64,000 bases of DNA, from NCBI GenBank assembly GCA_017469945.1, contig JAFUFI010000020.1, forward strand, positions 62,001-126,000, written 5' to 3'. The stretch comes from Lachnospiraceae bacterium (GTDB taxonomy: Bacteria; Bacillota; Clostridia; Lachnospirales; Lachnospiraceae). Both the position numbers and the translations under genes were made by a program. Under the pieces are notes generated by a model, which worked only from the letters and a program-made list of their open reading frames with translations, was not told where the DNA came from and searched no databases. Positions 1-7,244 of this stretch are shown here, piece after piece (positions within the stretch are counted from its first letter, which is position 1; every line of letters begins with the position of its first letter).

Positions 1-22
1 ACTTCAAAGCCTTCTGTGATAG

Positions 23-28
23 TATAAT
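23..28 (+). promoter_or_regulatory. Possible -10 box of the first gene
   Basis: A perfect TATAAT lies 63 bases before the start codon at 91. The matching -35 would fall at or before the window edge, so only half of the promoter can be seen. Confidence 0.35.
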
Positions 29-90
29 AACGTAATTCTATGAATGATATGGTAAGTTTAATTGTTTTTTGATTTTAACAGGAGGTAATT

Positions 91-411
91 ATGGCAGACA
101 GAGCAGACCTTATAAACCAGTTGGCAGCTTCTATGGGCGCAGGGCAATTCGCCCAAACAAAGTTTGAAGGATCAAGATTTGACGCAGATACCGGTACTTT
201 ATACTGCGAAGGTATGGCAATCTCTGCATCCGTTGCTGATGAAGCGATCAAGCACTTTCAGACCGTAAAAGCTAAATGCGATATTTCAGAGCCCGCTTCG
301 AGACAGATGGCAATGATCTACCAGTGCGCTATCGAAGCAATCAAGTTGATGCAAAATTCCAAAGTAAAAAACTTTTTGGCAGAAGAATTTGCAGCTGGAA
401 ATCTTAGCTGA
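91..411 (+). CDS. Small protein of unknown function, 106 aa
   Basis: I do not recognise this protein. The ATG is preceded by a strong GGAGG six bases upstream, and the frame ends in a terminator, so it is very likely a real single-gene unit. It is a soluble, mostly helical-looking acidic protein with no signal peptide or membrane segment. Two cysteines (about residues 39 and 63) and a third near 79 are spread through it without a metal-binding spacing. The region around residues 22-50 alternates like a beta hairpin and the C-terminal half looks helical. It stands alone upstream of a convergent degV gene, so the neighbourhood gives no hint of its role. Confidence 0.75.
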   Translation: MADRADLINQLAASMGAGQFAQTKFEGSRFDADTGTLYCEGMAISASVADEAIKHFQTVKAKCDISEPASRQMAMIYQCAIEAIKLMQNSKVKNFLAEEFAAGNLS

Positions 412-428
412 TCCGGCTGCAATTTTTC
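389..428 (+). terminator. Rho-independent terminator of the 106-aa gene
   Basis: The arms TTGCAGC (389-395) and GCTGCAA (416-422) can pair, followed by a run of T from 423. The 5' arm lies inside the end of the coding region. Confidence 0.6.
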
Positions 429-440
429 TTCAAAAAGATT

Positions 441-532
441 CCTTGTTTTGATTTAAAGAGAATTCAAAAAATCCCTTACTCTGATAAAAAGCTTTCAAGA
501 ATATCCCTTACTTTGATATAAAGAGAACGCCC
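441..532. repeat. Three imperfect tandem copies of the degV 3' end
   Basis: Segments starting near 441, 474 and 506 share the core CCTTactnTGATnnAAAgag with a period of 32-33 bases. The third copy is the actual C-terminal coding end and stop of the degV gene. The other two look like decayed duplicates of it. Confidence 0.6.
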
Positions 533-1461
533 AAAGTACCGGGGCCGCAGTGAGACGATATAACCGCACCGGCTCTTGTCTCGATTATCTCATCAAAATG
601 TTCGAGGCTTTCAAGATAATCTTTTACCGCGTTTACCACTTCCCGGTCGCATCCCGAGTGAGTAATAAATATGCGGGCATTTTCCGCACCGAGAAGTTCG
701 TGCTCCATATCCTTTACATAATCCATTACATACTTTTCGCCTTTTCCGCGGTATTTCTTTTCCGGATGCATCACTCCTTCAGATACCGAGATACGAGGGT
801 GAAGTTTTAGCGCCGAACCAAAGAAAGCTGCCAGTCCGGAGCATCTTCCGCCTCTGTATAAATAAACAAGCGTATCTATAACAAAGCTTGCTCGTACTCT
901 TTTCTTGAGTTCATCTAAGTACTCGACTATTTCCTTCGCATCCTTACCTTCCGCAGCCAGCTCGGCAGCACGTATTATCTGCAGTCCGATACCTGTGGAA
1001 AGATTTTCGGAATCAATTACAAATACCCTGTCTTCCATTCCAAGATCCTCGGCAGCAAGACGAGCATTGTTGTTACTTGCGGACATTGACGAGGAAATCG
1101 TAAAGATTATGTATTCATCTTTACTGTCCTTATCAAGGAATTCTTCAATATCAGCAACGCTTGGAGCTGCAGTTTTCGGAGTCTGTCCGTGTTCGTCACT
1201 CCATTTATAGAGGTCCTCGGGCTTGATATTTATTCCGTCCTTATATTCATTTTCTCCTAAAACAACATACAAAGGGATTATCCCTATTTTGTACTTTTCA
1301 ATAAGTTCCTTTGACAGATCGCTGGTACTGTCCGAAAGTATCTTTACCATTTGTGCCTCAACCTTCCTTTGCTCCTGCTGTTTCCATACACCTTTGTAAG
1401 ATGCATAGTGCAGCCTGTCTTTTCCGGTTTCTTTATAATATCTTTCCTTGTCCTCATACAT
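508..1461 (-). CDS. DegV family fatty-acid-binding protein
   Basis: DegV proteins bind a long-chain fatty acid; those of the FakB type present it to the kinase FakA for phosphorylation and phospholipid synthesis. The fold starts with the typical motif MVKILSDSTSDL. It also shows the family's TAAPS segment, an ISSSMSAS serine-rich loop, the RGGRCSG turn and a C-terminal HCGPGTLG motif, covering about 280 residues. The frame is open further up to 1533, but a TATAAT at 1492-1497 lies inside that extension, so translation probably starts at 1461 or at the ATG at 1350, which has GAGG five bases upstream. I chose 1461 because the intervening 37 residues have normal codon use. It faces the first gene convergently and no fakA is nearby. 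Confidence 0.85.
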   Translation of the reverse strand: MYEDKERYYKETGKDRLHYASYKGVWKQQEQRKVEAQMVKILSDSTSDLSKELIEKYKIGIIPLYVVLGENEYKDGINIKPEDLYKWSDEHGQTPKTAAPSVADIEEFLDKDSKDEYIIFTISSSMSASNNNARLAAEDLGMEDRVFVIDSENLSTGIGLQIIRAAELAAEGKDAKEIVEYLDELKKRVRASFVIDTLVYLYRGGRCSGLAAFFGSALKLHPRISVSEGVMHPEKKYRGKGEKYVMDYVKDMEHELLGAENARIFITHSGCDREVVNAVKDYLESLEHFDEIIETRAGAVISSHCGPGTLGVLFISK

Positions 1462-1491
1462 CGCCCACTCAGCAATGTTAACTATCTTAGT

Positions 1492-1497
1492 ATTATA
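1492..1497 (-). promoter_or_regulatory. -10 box for the degV gene
   Basis: TATAAT on the minus strand lies between the upstream terminator and the coding region. The -35 region is T-rich and matches the consensus poorly. Confidence 0.45.
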
Positions 1498-1513
1498 CCA
1501 AACCATCCCTAAC

Positions 1514-1565
1514 AAAAAAAGAAAAAACAACATAAAAGGACTGCCACATAAAAATGCAGCAGTCC
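1514..1565 (-). terminator. Terminator after the lipoprotein pair
   Basis: GGACTGC (1538-1544) pairs with GCAGTCC (1559-1565). On the minus strand the stem is followed by a long T-rich tract. It separates the lipoprotein operon from degV. Confidence 0.65.
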
Positions 1566-1581
1566 CGATATGTAAAAAATG

Positions 1582-2457
1582 TTATTCCAGCTCATCAAGC
1601 CTTTCAAACAGCGTCTCACCGTGTATTTCATCCACGTAGGAGTTATTGCTTTCCCAGCCAAGCATTCCGCCTTCCGTCATGTAGAATCTTCCGCTTCCGT
1701 CACTGTAGATTTCATCGTCGGTATATGTCTCATCATCTACAAATGAGCGTATATAGCAAAGCGCGTCGGTATAAAGAAGCTCATCCCCGTACTCACCGTA
1801 GGTAGCTCCCGTGATAGCCCAAATATTGGATGAACCGGCACCGTTTGCCCATTCTACGGTAATGGTATAGGTTTCTTCGCTCTCCTTGCTTATCTCGATA
1901 AGGCACCTGCCTGTCTGTGGCTCGGTATATCTTCCGCTGAAATCAACCTTTCCGTTAACCCCTTCTTCATTTTCTTCGTCGCCTGCTTCATCAGGAGCTA
2001 AAAATGCAGAAGCTTCATCGAAAACAAACTCACCCTGATCATAGATATATGAGAATCTCTTTTTTATATCATCTTCTTTTCCGACAGCAAAAGAAACATC
2101 GCTGTTTCCGTCTCCGGTATAGTCCGCAATTTCCATGGATAAATAAACATACTCTTCATCCGTGAGTTTCTCGGGGAACTCAATTGTCTTATAGAGTTCC
2201 TGATGTTCTTTGTTATAGTAAAACTCAGCTCTGTCAGCAAATAGACACACGCAAACATCGGTATCTGTTCCGTCGGCTGTTATTGTTCCGTAGTCATCAA
2301 TGATGCCCCAGGTTCTCCAGTCGGCGCCCTCCGGCTCTTCATTAATGTCATTAATGTCACCGCCGAACGTAAATCCACAGCCGCAAACTCCCAGAATACA
2401 TGCAGTTCCAAGAGCCATCATCTTTAAAAGATTCTTCATCTTTTTACTCTTCTCCAT
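1582..2457 (-). CDS. Lipoprotein of unknown function, 291 aa
   Basis: The N-terminus has several lysines, a hydrophobic stretch and a lipobox ending V-C-G-C, so the mature protein should start at the cysteine near residue 27 and be anchored to the outer face of the membrane. The rest is acidic and rich in D, E, Y and T, with many short strands, as in extracellular binding domains. I recognise no catalytic motif. Its start codon overlaps the stop of the upstream lipoprotein gene, so the two are translated together. The similar composition of the pair suggests that they act on the same surface process. Function is unknown. Confidence 0.8.
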   Translation of the reverse strand: MEKSKKMKNLLKMMALGTACILGVCGCGFTFGGDINDINEEPEGADWRTWGIIDDYGTITADGTDTDVCVCLFADRAEFYYNKEHQELYKTIEFPEKLTDEEYVYLSMEIADYTGDGNSDVSFAVGKEDDIKKRFSYIYDQGEFVFDEASAFLAPDEAGDEENEEGVNGKVDFSGRYTEPQTGRCLIEISKESEETYTITVEWANGAGSSNIWAITGATYGEYGDELLYTDALCYIRSFVDDETYTDDEIYSDGSGRFYMTEGGMLGWESNNSYVDEIHGETLFERLDELE

Positions 2458-3425
2458 CAGCCCTGACCTTCTTTCTCATAAATCAGATTTCCGTTTTCAA
2501 ATTCAAGAATCGGAAGTTCATTTACATCTTTACCAAGGTAGAACAGAGTGTTACTGGTCTCTTCGTTTTCAAGCATATAAGAATAATCGTCATTTCTCGA
2601 TGAATATACCCATCCGATGTTCTGTACCTCAGAATCAGCGTAATATGTATAAGAACCGTCCTCACCGATCTCTATCTCGTAATGAGTATCCTCAATATAG
2701 TTCTCCCACTTTCCGGCGATCAAACCGATAAGCGCTGCCTCAAGAGCATCTCCGTCATGTCCGGGTTCCGGCGCTAAATTAGGTGCCCATCCGCAAAGAT
2801 AAAACATCTCATCAAACTTGGCGTGACCGTCGACTACAGTAAACGGAAACTCATAGGTATCAATAGCTCCGTTCTCGTACCAGTCTTCCAATTCATCAAA
2901 ATAGTAATTGCGATGAACCTTAACGATCAGTTTGTCAGGCTCTGTCTCGTATTCAACCCATCCCATCGTAAGATCGTCGCCGCGTCCTGCGGGGCAGACA
3001 TAGAGCGCCCCGTCGAATTCCTCGAAATTGTCGCAGGTGTCTACAAGTCCGGCAGCAAAGCCCTCATCTACATACATGGAAAGATAGTTTTTAAGATCAT
3101 CCAGAGTCCCTATTCCGGGCTCGGTCACACGATAAAAGTCTGCCTCATAACCCGCAATATCGCCCTGTCTGATGTCTTCATAATCGCACTCAAGCCCCGA
3201 GTCAAACTTAAACCATATCTTTTGAGCTTCGTTAAAATCTGCGATGCAGTCAAACTCGCCCGCAGCAGTCTGAACCGGTTCAGAAATATCCTCATTTTCA
3301 GATACATCAATATCATCAACCAGTACAGAACCGTTTTGAACTTCGCCTATATCCTCTCCGGATCCACAGGCTGCAAGCGAAATCATTAAGCCGCACATAA
3401 GTAATGCAATAAACTTTTTTCTCAT
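2457..3425 (-). CDS. Lipoprotein of unknown function, 322 aa
   Basis: A clear signal peptide with lipobox L-A-A-C begins at MRKKFIALL. This start was chosen over an upstream in-frame ATG at 3455 because AGGGAGG lies eight bases before it. The mature protein is acidic, rich in tyrosine and aspartate, and ends with a segment (about residues 220-320) that reads like a small beta domain: it describes GKWENYIEDTHYEIEIGEDG, resembling extracellular lipocalin-like or DUF-type domains of Clostridia. No enzyme motif is visible. It is the first gene of a two-gene operon with the lipoprotein at 1582-2457. Its control region carries a large inverted repeat around a TATAAT. Confidence 0.8.
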   Translation of the reverse strand: MRKKFIALLMCGLMISLAACGSGEDIGEVQNGSVLVDDIDVSENEDISEPVQTAAGEFDCIADFNEAQKIWFKFDSGLECDYEDIRQGDIAGYEADFYRVTEPGIGTLDDLKNYLSMYVDEGFAAGLVDTCDNFEEFDGALYVCPAGRGDDLTMGWVEYETEPDKLIVKVHRNYYFDELEDWYENGAIDTYEFPFTVVDGHAKFDEMFYLCGWAPNLAPEPGHDGDALEAALIGLIAGKWENYIEDTHYEIEIGEDGSYTYYADSEVQNIGWVYSSRNDDYSYMLENEETSNTLFYLGKDVNELPILEFENGNLIYEKEGQG

Positions 3426-3433
3426 AAAACAAA

Positions 3434-3490
3434 CCTCCCTTAGTGTAATCTCCATACTCTAACAATTATAGAGGGTTACACTAAAGGAGG
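3434..3490 (-). promoter_or_regulatory. Inverted repeat around the lipoprotein promoter and ribosome site
   Basis: Two 15-base arms (3434-3448 and 3476-3490) are reverse complements with one mismatch. The 27-base spacer between them holds TATAAT on the minus strand (3465-3470). The promoter-proximal arm contains the AGGGAGG ribosome site of the gene starting at 3425. It may be a repressor operator or, if transcription starts further upstream, a hairpin hiding the ribosome site. Confidence 0.5.
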
Positions 3491-3770
3491 ATACATCCTT
3501 AAAGTATACACATATCAGATTCTTAACAAAATCGGTTCCAAGAACCGCGCCAAAACGCATCTCCGCCATAGCGTTTACATTCTTGAACAGATCTATAAAC
3601 CTCTAAGGCGCATGCTTAGACGCTTCCACGCCGGCATGTGGAAATATAGTTTTAGGCGGTCTGCATGCTTAGATGATTCAAATTGAGCATGCGGATTAAT
3701 AAATACTGATGTCCCGCATGCCGAGGAGACCTTGAACCCAGGGTTCAAGGGCCCCTTGCGATTAAATACA
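3491..3770. other. Non-coding stretch with GCATGC-type repeats and a 21-bp palindrome
   Basis: No credible gene is seen. The motif GCATGCTTAGA occurs at 3610-3620 and 3663-3673, with further GCATGC-like words up to about 3722. A perfect palindrome with arms CCTTGAACCC and GGGTTCAAGG around one A lies at 3730-3750. Confidence 0.5.
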
Positions 3771-3801
3771 AAAATGGACCGGCTTTATGCCGATCCATTT
3801 T
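3771..3801 (-). terminator. Probable original terminator of tRNA-Leu, now displaced
   Basis: Thirteen-base arms (3771-3783 and 3789-3801) pair with one mismatch and have A/T runs on both sides. On the minus strand it directly follows the 26-bp junction repeat. Before the element inserted, it would therefore have been just downstream of tRNA-Leu. Confidence 0.55.
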
Positions 3802-3803
3802 GT

Positions 3804-3829
3804 ATTTATGCGGAAGAAGGGACTTGAAC
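3804..3829. repeat. Left attachment-site repeat of the integrative element
   Basis: This 26-bp sequence is identical to 15177-15202. From 3809 it equals the last 21 bases of the tRNA-Leu gene, read on the minus strand. Such a duplication is the usual result of integration into a tRNA 3' end by a tyrosine recombinase. Confidence 0.85.
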
Positions 3830-3886
3830 GAATTTCCGCCCCCGGAAATACTGATAAAAAGGAGGTTACAACGTCAACTACCTCCG

Positions 3887-3911
3887 GGGTACCTTAAGGG
3901 GTACCTTAAAA
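3887..3911 (+). repeat. Left pair of GGGTACCTT motifs, candidate integrase arm sites
   Basis: GGGTACCTT (3887-3895) is followed two bases later by GGGGTACCTTAAAA (3898-3911). The same pair, without the two-base gap, occurs at 15086-15108 near the other end in the same orientation. The distance to the junction repeat is similar (57 and 68 bp). Confidence 0.55.
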
Positions 3912-4042
3912 AATCTCTATGAATATTCACTCATTAATCTTCTCTTTTTCGGATATTAGTTGTGTCCTGAACAGCTTGTGGAAGCCACTTTTCATTAACA
4001 TAATCAAATGGTATAACCAACTCTTGAATCTTCGTATGACAT

Positions 4043-4329
4043 TTATATCTCCCTTCGAGCAACTACAACTGAGTAATATTCATCACGCAGAGCTGAAAGA
4101 TGCTGAACAATCTCCGGATTCCAAGATATTATTTGCGGAAGCTTTTCACATGGAAACTCACTGCACAAACCACAGAAACGGGCATTATGATCTTTACAAC
4201 ATGCGTGTATCTTACACATTCCGGAACACATCCATCCGCTTCTATACAGCCCGGGCAAGAACCCTCAATCTTTTTTGAACAGCCCACACAACATTCACCG
4301 CAGGCTGTAATAGTAGTAAAATCTGTCAC
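4043..4329 (-). pseudogene. Frameshifted DUF3795 cysteine-rich protein
   Basis: Two overlapping minus-strand frames together make one small cysteine-rich protein of the DUF3795 type. The first half starts at a GTG at 4329, seven bases after GGAGGAG, and reads TDFTTITACGECCVGC to ADGCVPE. The second half continues in another frame from MCKIHACC through FCGLCSEFPCEKL to the end. The join lies near 4220, where about ten bases appear to be missing between two CCGGA-like words, which breaks the frame. Members of this family are small proteins of about 90 residues with many C-x-x-C pairs, suggesting metal binding. As it stands the gene should not give a full protein. Confidence 0.65.
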
Positions 4330-4351
4330 TGTTAATCTCCTCCACCACACA

Positions 4352-5266
4352 CTAAACTGTTTTTAGTCGATTCAGCAAATCTGCCACAACTCCCGAATCA
4401 TCAATCAACGAAATACCAAAACATTTCTTTCCGGCATCCTTTATTGAAGCTCCTATATGATAAGCAGTCTTTCCATCCAAAATAATGAATCTATCGTGAA
4501 ATACTTGAGTCTTTTTTACTGTCAAGGTCGGGTATTGTGCATTAAAGTTCGCTATATCCTTATTTGTGATCGGCGCACTAGCAAATGTATACGCTTTAAC
4601 ATTTACGCCGGTATTTTTCTTAGCCAGAATGTTTAAGGTATCTACATCCACATATCCATCTATCAGAATGATTTCTTTCTGAGCTTTCTTCATGATGGAA
4701 GTAATCAAACTAAAAGCATCATAAATCTGTCCATCAAAGAATATTTTCTGCTCAGATTCCGCATGATCCTCTATGTATTGGAATACCTTATCAAACCTTT
4801 CATCTGTGGATTTTTGATATTCCAGTTGCTTCAATTCTATGTTGCTAACCTTTTCAAACAGCAATGCGTTATTAGCAACAAAATGTCGCATTTCTCTAAA
4901 AGCACGCATTATAAAAATGCTCTGTTTTTCAGCAACCTCACCTTTTAATACTGTCGCTAGCATATAAATGCCTTGCTCAGTAAAAGCATATGGCAAATAT
5001 TTTCTGTGCCTTCCTCTTTTATTCTCGCTATCGTTTAAGGTCACAAATTGTGACCTTAAAGAATCCGGTACCTCATTTTCATCAAGCCTAAACATAAAAT
5101 CATCTGGAAAACGTCGAATATTCCTTTTAACCTGCTGATTAAAAGCTTTGATCTCGTACCCGTATAACCTTGCCAAGTCACTATCGATCATGACTTGTTT
5201 GCCTCTAATCATGTGAATTAAACTACGAATATCTTCAGTCTCAGGATTAATTGTAACAATGTCCAT
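4352..5266 (-). CDS. ORF6N-domain protein with C-terminal PLD-like region, 304 aa
   Basis: Residues about 10-100 form an ORF6N domain, a DNA-associated domain common in phages and mobile elements: IRGKQVMIDSDLARLYG, the FNQQVKRN segment, RFPDDFMF and the YAFTEQGI turn are all typical. A coiled region follows. The C-terminal part (about 180-304) resembles a phospholipase-D-like fold, with IILIDGYVD, a single HDRFIILD motif and HIGASIKD. The usual second HKD motif is absent, so it may bind rather than cut. Such proteins are found on many clostridial mobile elements and are thought to act in regulation or defence against other elements. It is transcribed alone, upstream of the DUF3795 remnant. 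Confidence 0.8.
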   Translation of the reverse strand: MDIVTINPETEDIRSLIHMIRGKQVMIDSDLARLYGYEIKAFNQQVKRNIRRFPDDFMFRLDENEVPDSLRSQFVTLNDSENKRGRHRKYLPYAFTEQGIYMLATVLKGEVAEKQSIFIMRAFREMRHFVANNALLFEKVSNIELKQLEYQKSTDERFDKVFQYIEDHAESEQKIFFDGQIYDAFSLITSIMKKAQKEIILIDGYVDVDTLNILAKKNTGVNVKAYTFASAPITNKDIANFNAQYPTLTVKKTQVFHDRFIILDGKTAYHIGASIKDAGKKCFGISLIDDSGVVADLLNRLKTV

Positions 5267-5410
5267 ATATGTCTTCCCCCAACTTGCTTCTATCTTCTAT
5301 TTTGAGATGCCAAATTTGAATCTCAAAAAATATGTCGAACATCTGTTCTTATTCATAATACCATATCCTATCTATTTAGGCAAAACATTTCCGCATATTT
5401 TTTCAGAGCG

Positions 5411-5440
5411 TTTACGGATTAGCGCACATTGTGTCCCACA
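5411..5440 (+). repeat. 30-bp repeat, copy 1
   Basis: The sequence begins TTTACGGATTAGC and ends TGTCCCACA with eight variable bases between. A second copy of the same length and layout lies at 13641-13670, just before the integrase gene. Both are on the plus strand, upstream of plus-strand element genes. Confidence 0.5.
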
Positions 5441-5499
5441 TAGTTATTGAGCAGATAAGAGAATCATTTTTCTTGTTTGCGCGGGAGCAGGTAAGCCAT

Positions 5500-5655
5500 C
5501 GGCAAGGGCAGCGCCCTTTTGAGATGCCTGTCACGGCGAGTGACTGCCCTCCGCACAGGAGTCCCTCGGAAGAGCGCCGGGCTTTTGATACGAAGTGTCA
5601 AAAGTCATAAGGCGTTACTTTCGGAGAAAGTAACAAAGCGCAGGTGGTTTGCGTG
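5500..5655 (+). other. Candidate origin of transfer next to the relaxase gene
   Basis: Three inverted repeats lie within 110 bp directly upstream of the relaxase gene. GTCAC/GTGAC is at 5530-5544, CTTTTGA/TCAAAAG at 5582-5604, and a perfect 9-bp-arm palindrome around GGA at 5614-5634. MobV relaxases nick at a hairpin close to their own gene, so this is the expected place for oriT. The exact nick site cannot be assigned. Confidence 0.5.
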
Positions 5656-5673
5656 CAGTAAAGGAGCTAATTC

Positions 5674-6915
5674 ATGGGTACTATTTCAATGCCTCAGGGA
5701 AGAGGAAACAGACAGCACAATTTAAGAGTTTACGGTGATGGGAAGATGCCAAAAAATATTGATATTTCAAGGACAGTTGAAAATATTGTCTGGCGAGATG
5801 AAACGACAATCCACGCATACCACCGGATATTTGATGATGCGGTAAAAGAGTATAATTCCAAGCAAAAGAGAAGCGACCGTATAGTAAAAGATTATAGGAC
5901 TCATATTTTAAACTCAAAGAATGGAGAGAAGGAGTTTTATGAAGATGTCCTCCAGTGGGGTAAACAGGAAGATTTCAAGGATAATCCTTCTCTAAGGGAA
6001 ACTGCAAAGGAATGTCTTCTTGAATTCATAAAAGGGTTTGAAGAGCGTAATCCCGGGCTTGAACTAATCGGCGCCTACATTCATATGGATGAAGCCTCTC
6101 CCCATATGCATTTCGATTACATCCCGGTATCTGAAGGCTACAAGACCGGAATACAAAAACGAAACTCTCTTGACCGTGCTATGCGAAATTTAATACATAT
6201 CCGCACCGGGCATGAATATTCACCAAGACCTACAGAAAAAGATCTTAACGGCAAATGCACCGATAATGCCACCAAACAGTGGAAAGAGCTTGAACGAACT
6301 CATTTTAGGCGGATTTGTATAAAGCACGGGCTGACTGTAGACGAAGAGATCAAAACACCTGAGCGTGACAGCCTCTCAGTCCTCGAATACAAAGCAGAAA
6401 TGAAAAAGCAAAACATTGCGGTCCTGACCACCAAAGAAACGGAACTTAGCAACTCCGTTAATAATCTTCAATCCTTTATCAAACAGGCTCAAGAAAAACT
6501 TGATTCTATCAAACTTGAAGCATCTAAAAAACTAGAGGAAACTCAGTCCACGATAAGCGATCTTTGGGAGAGAATAAATATCCGTCTCGGGCTTATTCCG
6601 AAGAAAGAAATCTATGAGGCGAGAGAAAAAACAACTGTGTACTATCGAAAATGCTCAAAGTATGTAACTCCTGAAATGAAGGCTGCTATAGCAAGTGAAG
6701 ACATTGACACTCTCAACGACCTCATCCATACCCTCTGTGTCATTAACCCCGATAATACCATTAAGGAGTGGAAACCCGGTTACAAAGAGCTACGCGATTT
6801 TTCATACTCATACGAAGAATATCTGGAAAAAAAGAAAAAGAATACAACTACAGAAGGTATCCTCAAAGAATTAGAGCAATCCGAGAGGGCCCAAGCCCAG
6901 AGAAAAAGCAGATAA
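5674..6915 (+). CDS. mob: MobV-type relaxase (plasmid recombination enzyme family)
   Basis: This relaxase (Mob_Pre family) would nick one DNA strand at oriT and lead it into a recipient. The N-terminus has the H-N-L-R segment near residue 15 and the conserved HMDEASPHMHFDYIPV motif near residue 135, which supplies the metal-binding histidines. Residues about 245-300 form a coiled coil and the tail is basic. It is 413 aa, normal for the family. The ATG is seven bases after AAAGGAG. It is preceded by the oriT candidate and has no visible partner genes for a conjugation channel, so the element is mobilizable rather than self-transferring. Confidence 0.9.
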   Translation: MGTISMPQGRGNRQHNLRVYGDGKMPKNIDISRTVENIVWRDETTIHAYHRIFDDAVKEYNSKQKRSDRIVKDYRTHILNSKNGEKEFYEDVLQWGKQEDFKDNPSLRETAKECLLEFIKGFEERNPGLELIGAYIHMDEASPHMHFDYIPVSEGYKTGIQKRNSLDRAMRNLIHIRTGHEYSPRPTEKDLNGKCTDNATKQWKELERTHFRRICIKHGLTVDEEIKTPERDSLSVLEYKAEMKKQNIAVLTTKETELSNSVNNLQSFIKQAQEKLDSIKLEASKKLEETQSTISDLWERINIRLGLIPKKEIYEAREKTTVYYRKCSKYVTPEMKAAIASEDIDTLNDLIHTLCVINPDNTIKEWKPGYKELRDFSYSYEEYLEKKKKNTTTEGILKELEQSERAQAQRKSR

Positions 6916-6922
6916 AAACAGA

Positions 6923-6971
6923 AGTAGTCATTTAGACGCTTCTCTTTCCAATTGACGCCAAAATGACTACT
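6923..6971 (+). terminator. Inverted repeat after the relaxase gene
   Basis: AGTAGTCATTT (6923-6933) and AAATGACTACT (6961-6971) are perfect complements with a 27-base loop. The following T content is low, so termination is only probable. Confidence 0.4.
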
Positions 6972-6995
6972 CTCTGTCTAATACTCACTAAAAGA

Positions 6996-7240
6996 TCAAG
7001 GTGTAAATGTATATGTGGCAACGAAGTGAGCTTGCTCACCCTGATTACGTCCACCATTTTCAGTCACATATATATCAAAAGTTACGGTAAATCCATTTAC
7101 AAGGTCATCCTCTGTTACAGTATATAGCTCGTATCCTTTTCCAGCTTCGCCATAAATCGCACCACATACATCTGTGTCTGAGCCTGTACCGCATACAAGA
7201 AATCCTTACTCACCGGATTCAAGAATAACATCCCCCCTCG
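6996..7240 (-). pseudogene. C-terminal remnant of a secreted-type protein
   Basis: A minus-strand frame without a start reads about 80 residues, including EGGDVILESGE, a TAA stop, and then GFLVCGTG, GKGYELYTVTEDDL and FVATYTFTP before its own stop at 6996. The repeated T-V-T and glycine-rich strands look like the end of an extracellular domain. The in-frame stop at about 7209 and the missing N-terminus mark it as a relic. The group II intron lies directly on its upstream side. Confidence 0.45.
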
Positions 7241-7244
7241 GGAA

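Noticed and set aside
3809..3829. A second tRNA-Leu gene at the left junction
   Set aside because: Only the last 21 bases of the tRNA are present; it is the duplicated attachment core.
3919..4278. A 119-codon plus-strand frame in the left end of the element
   Set aside because: It is opposite the recognisable DUF3795 remnant and has no ribosome site.
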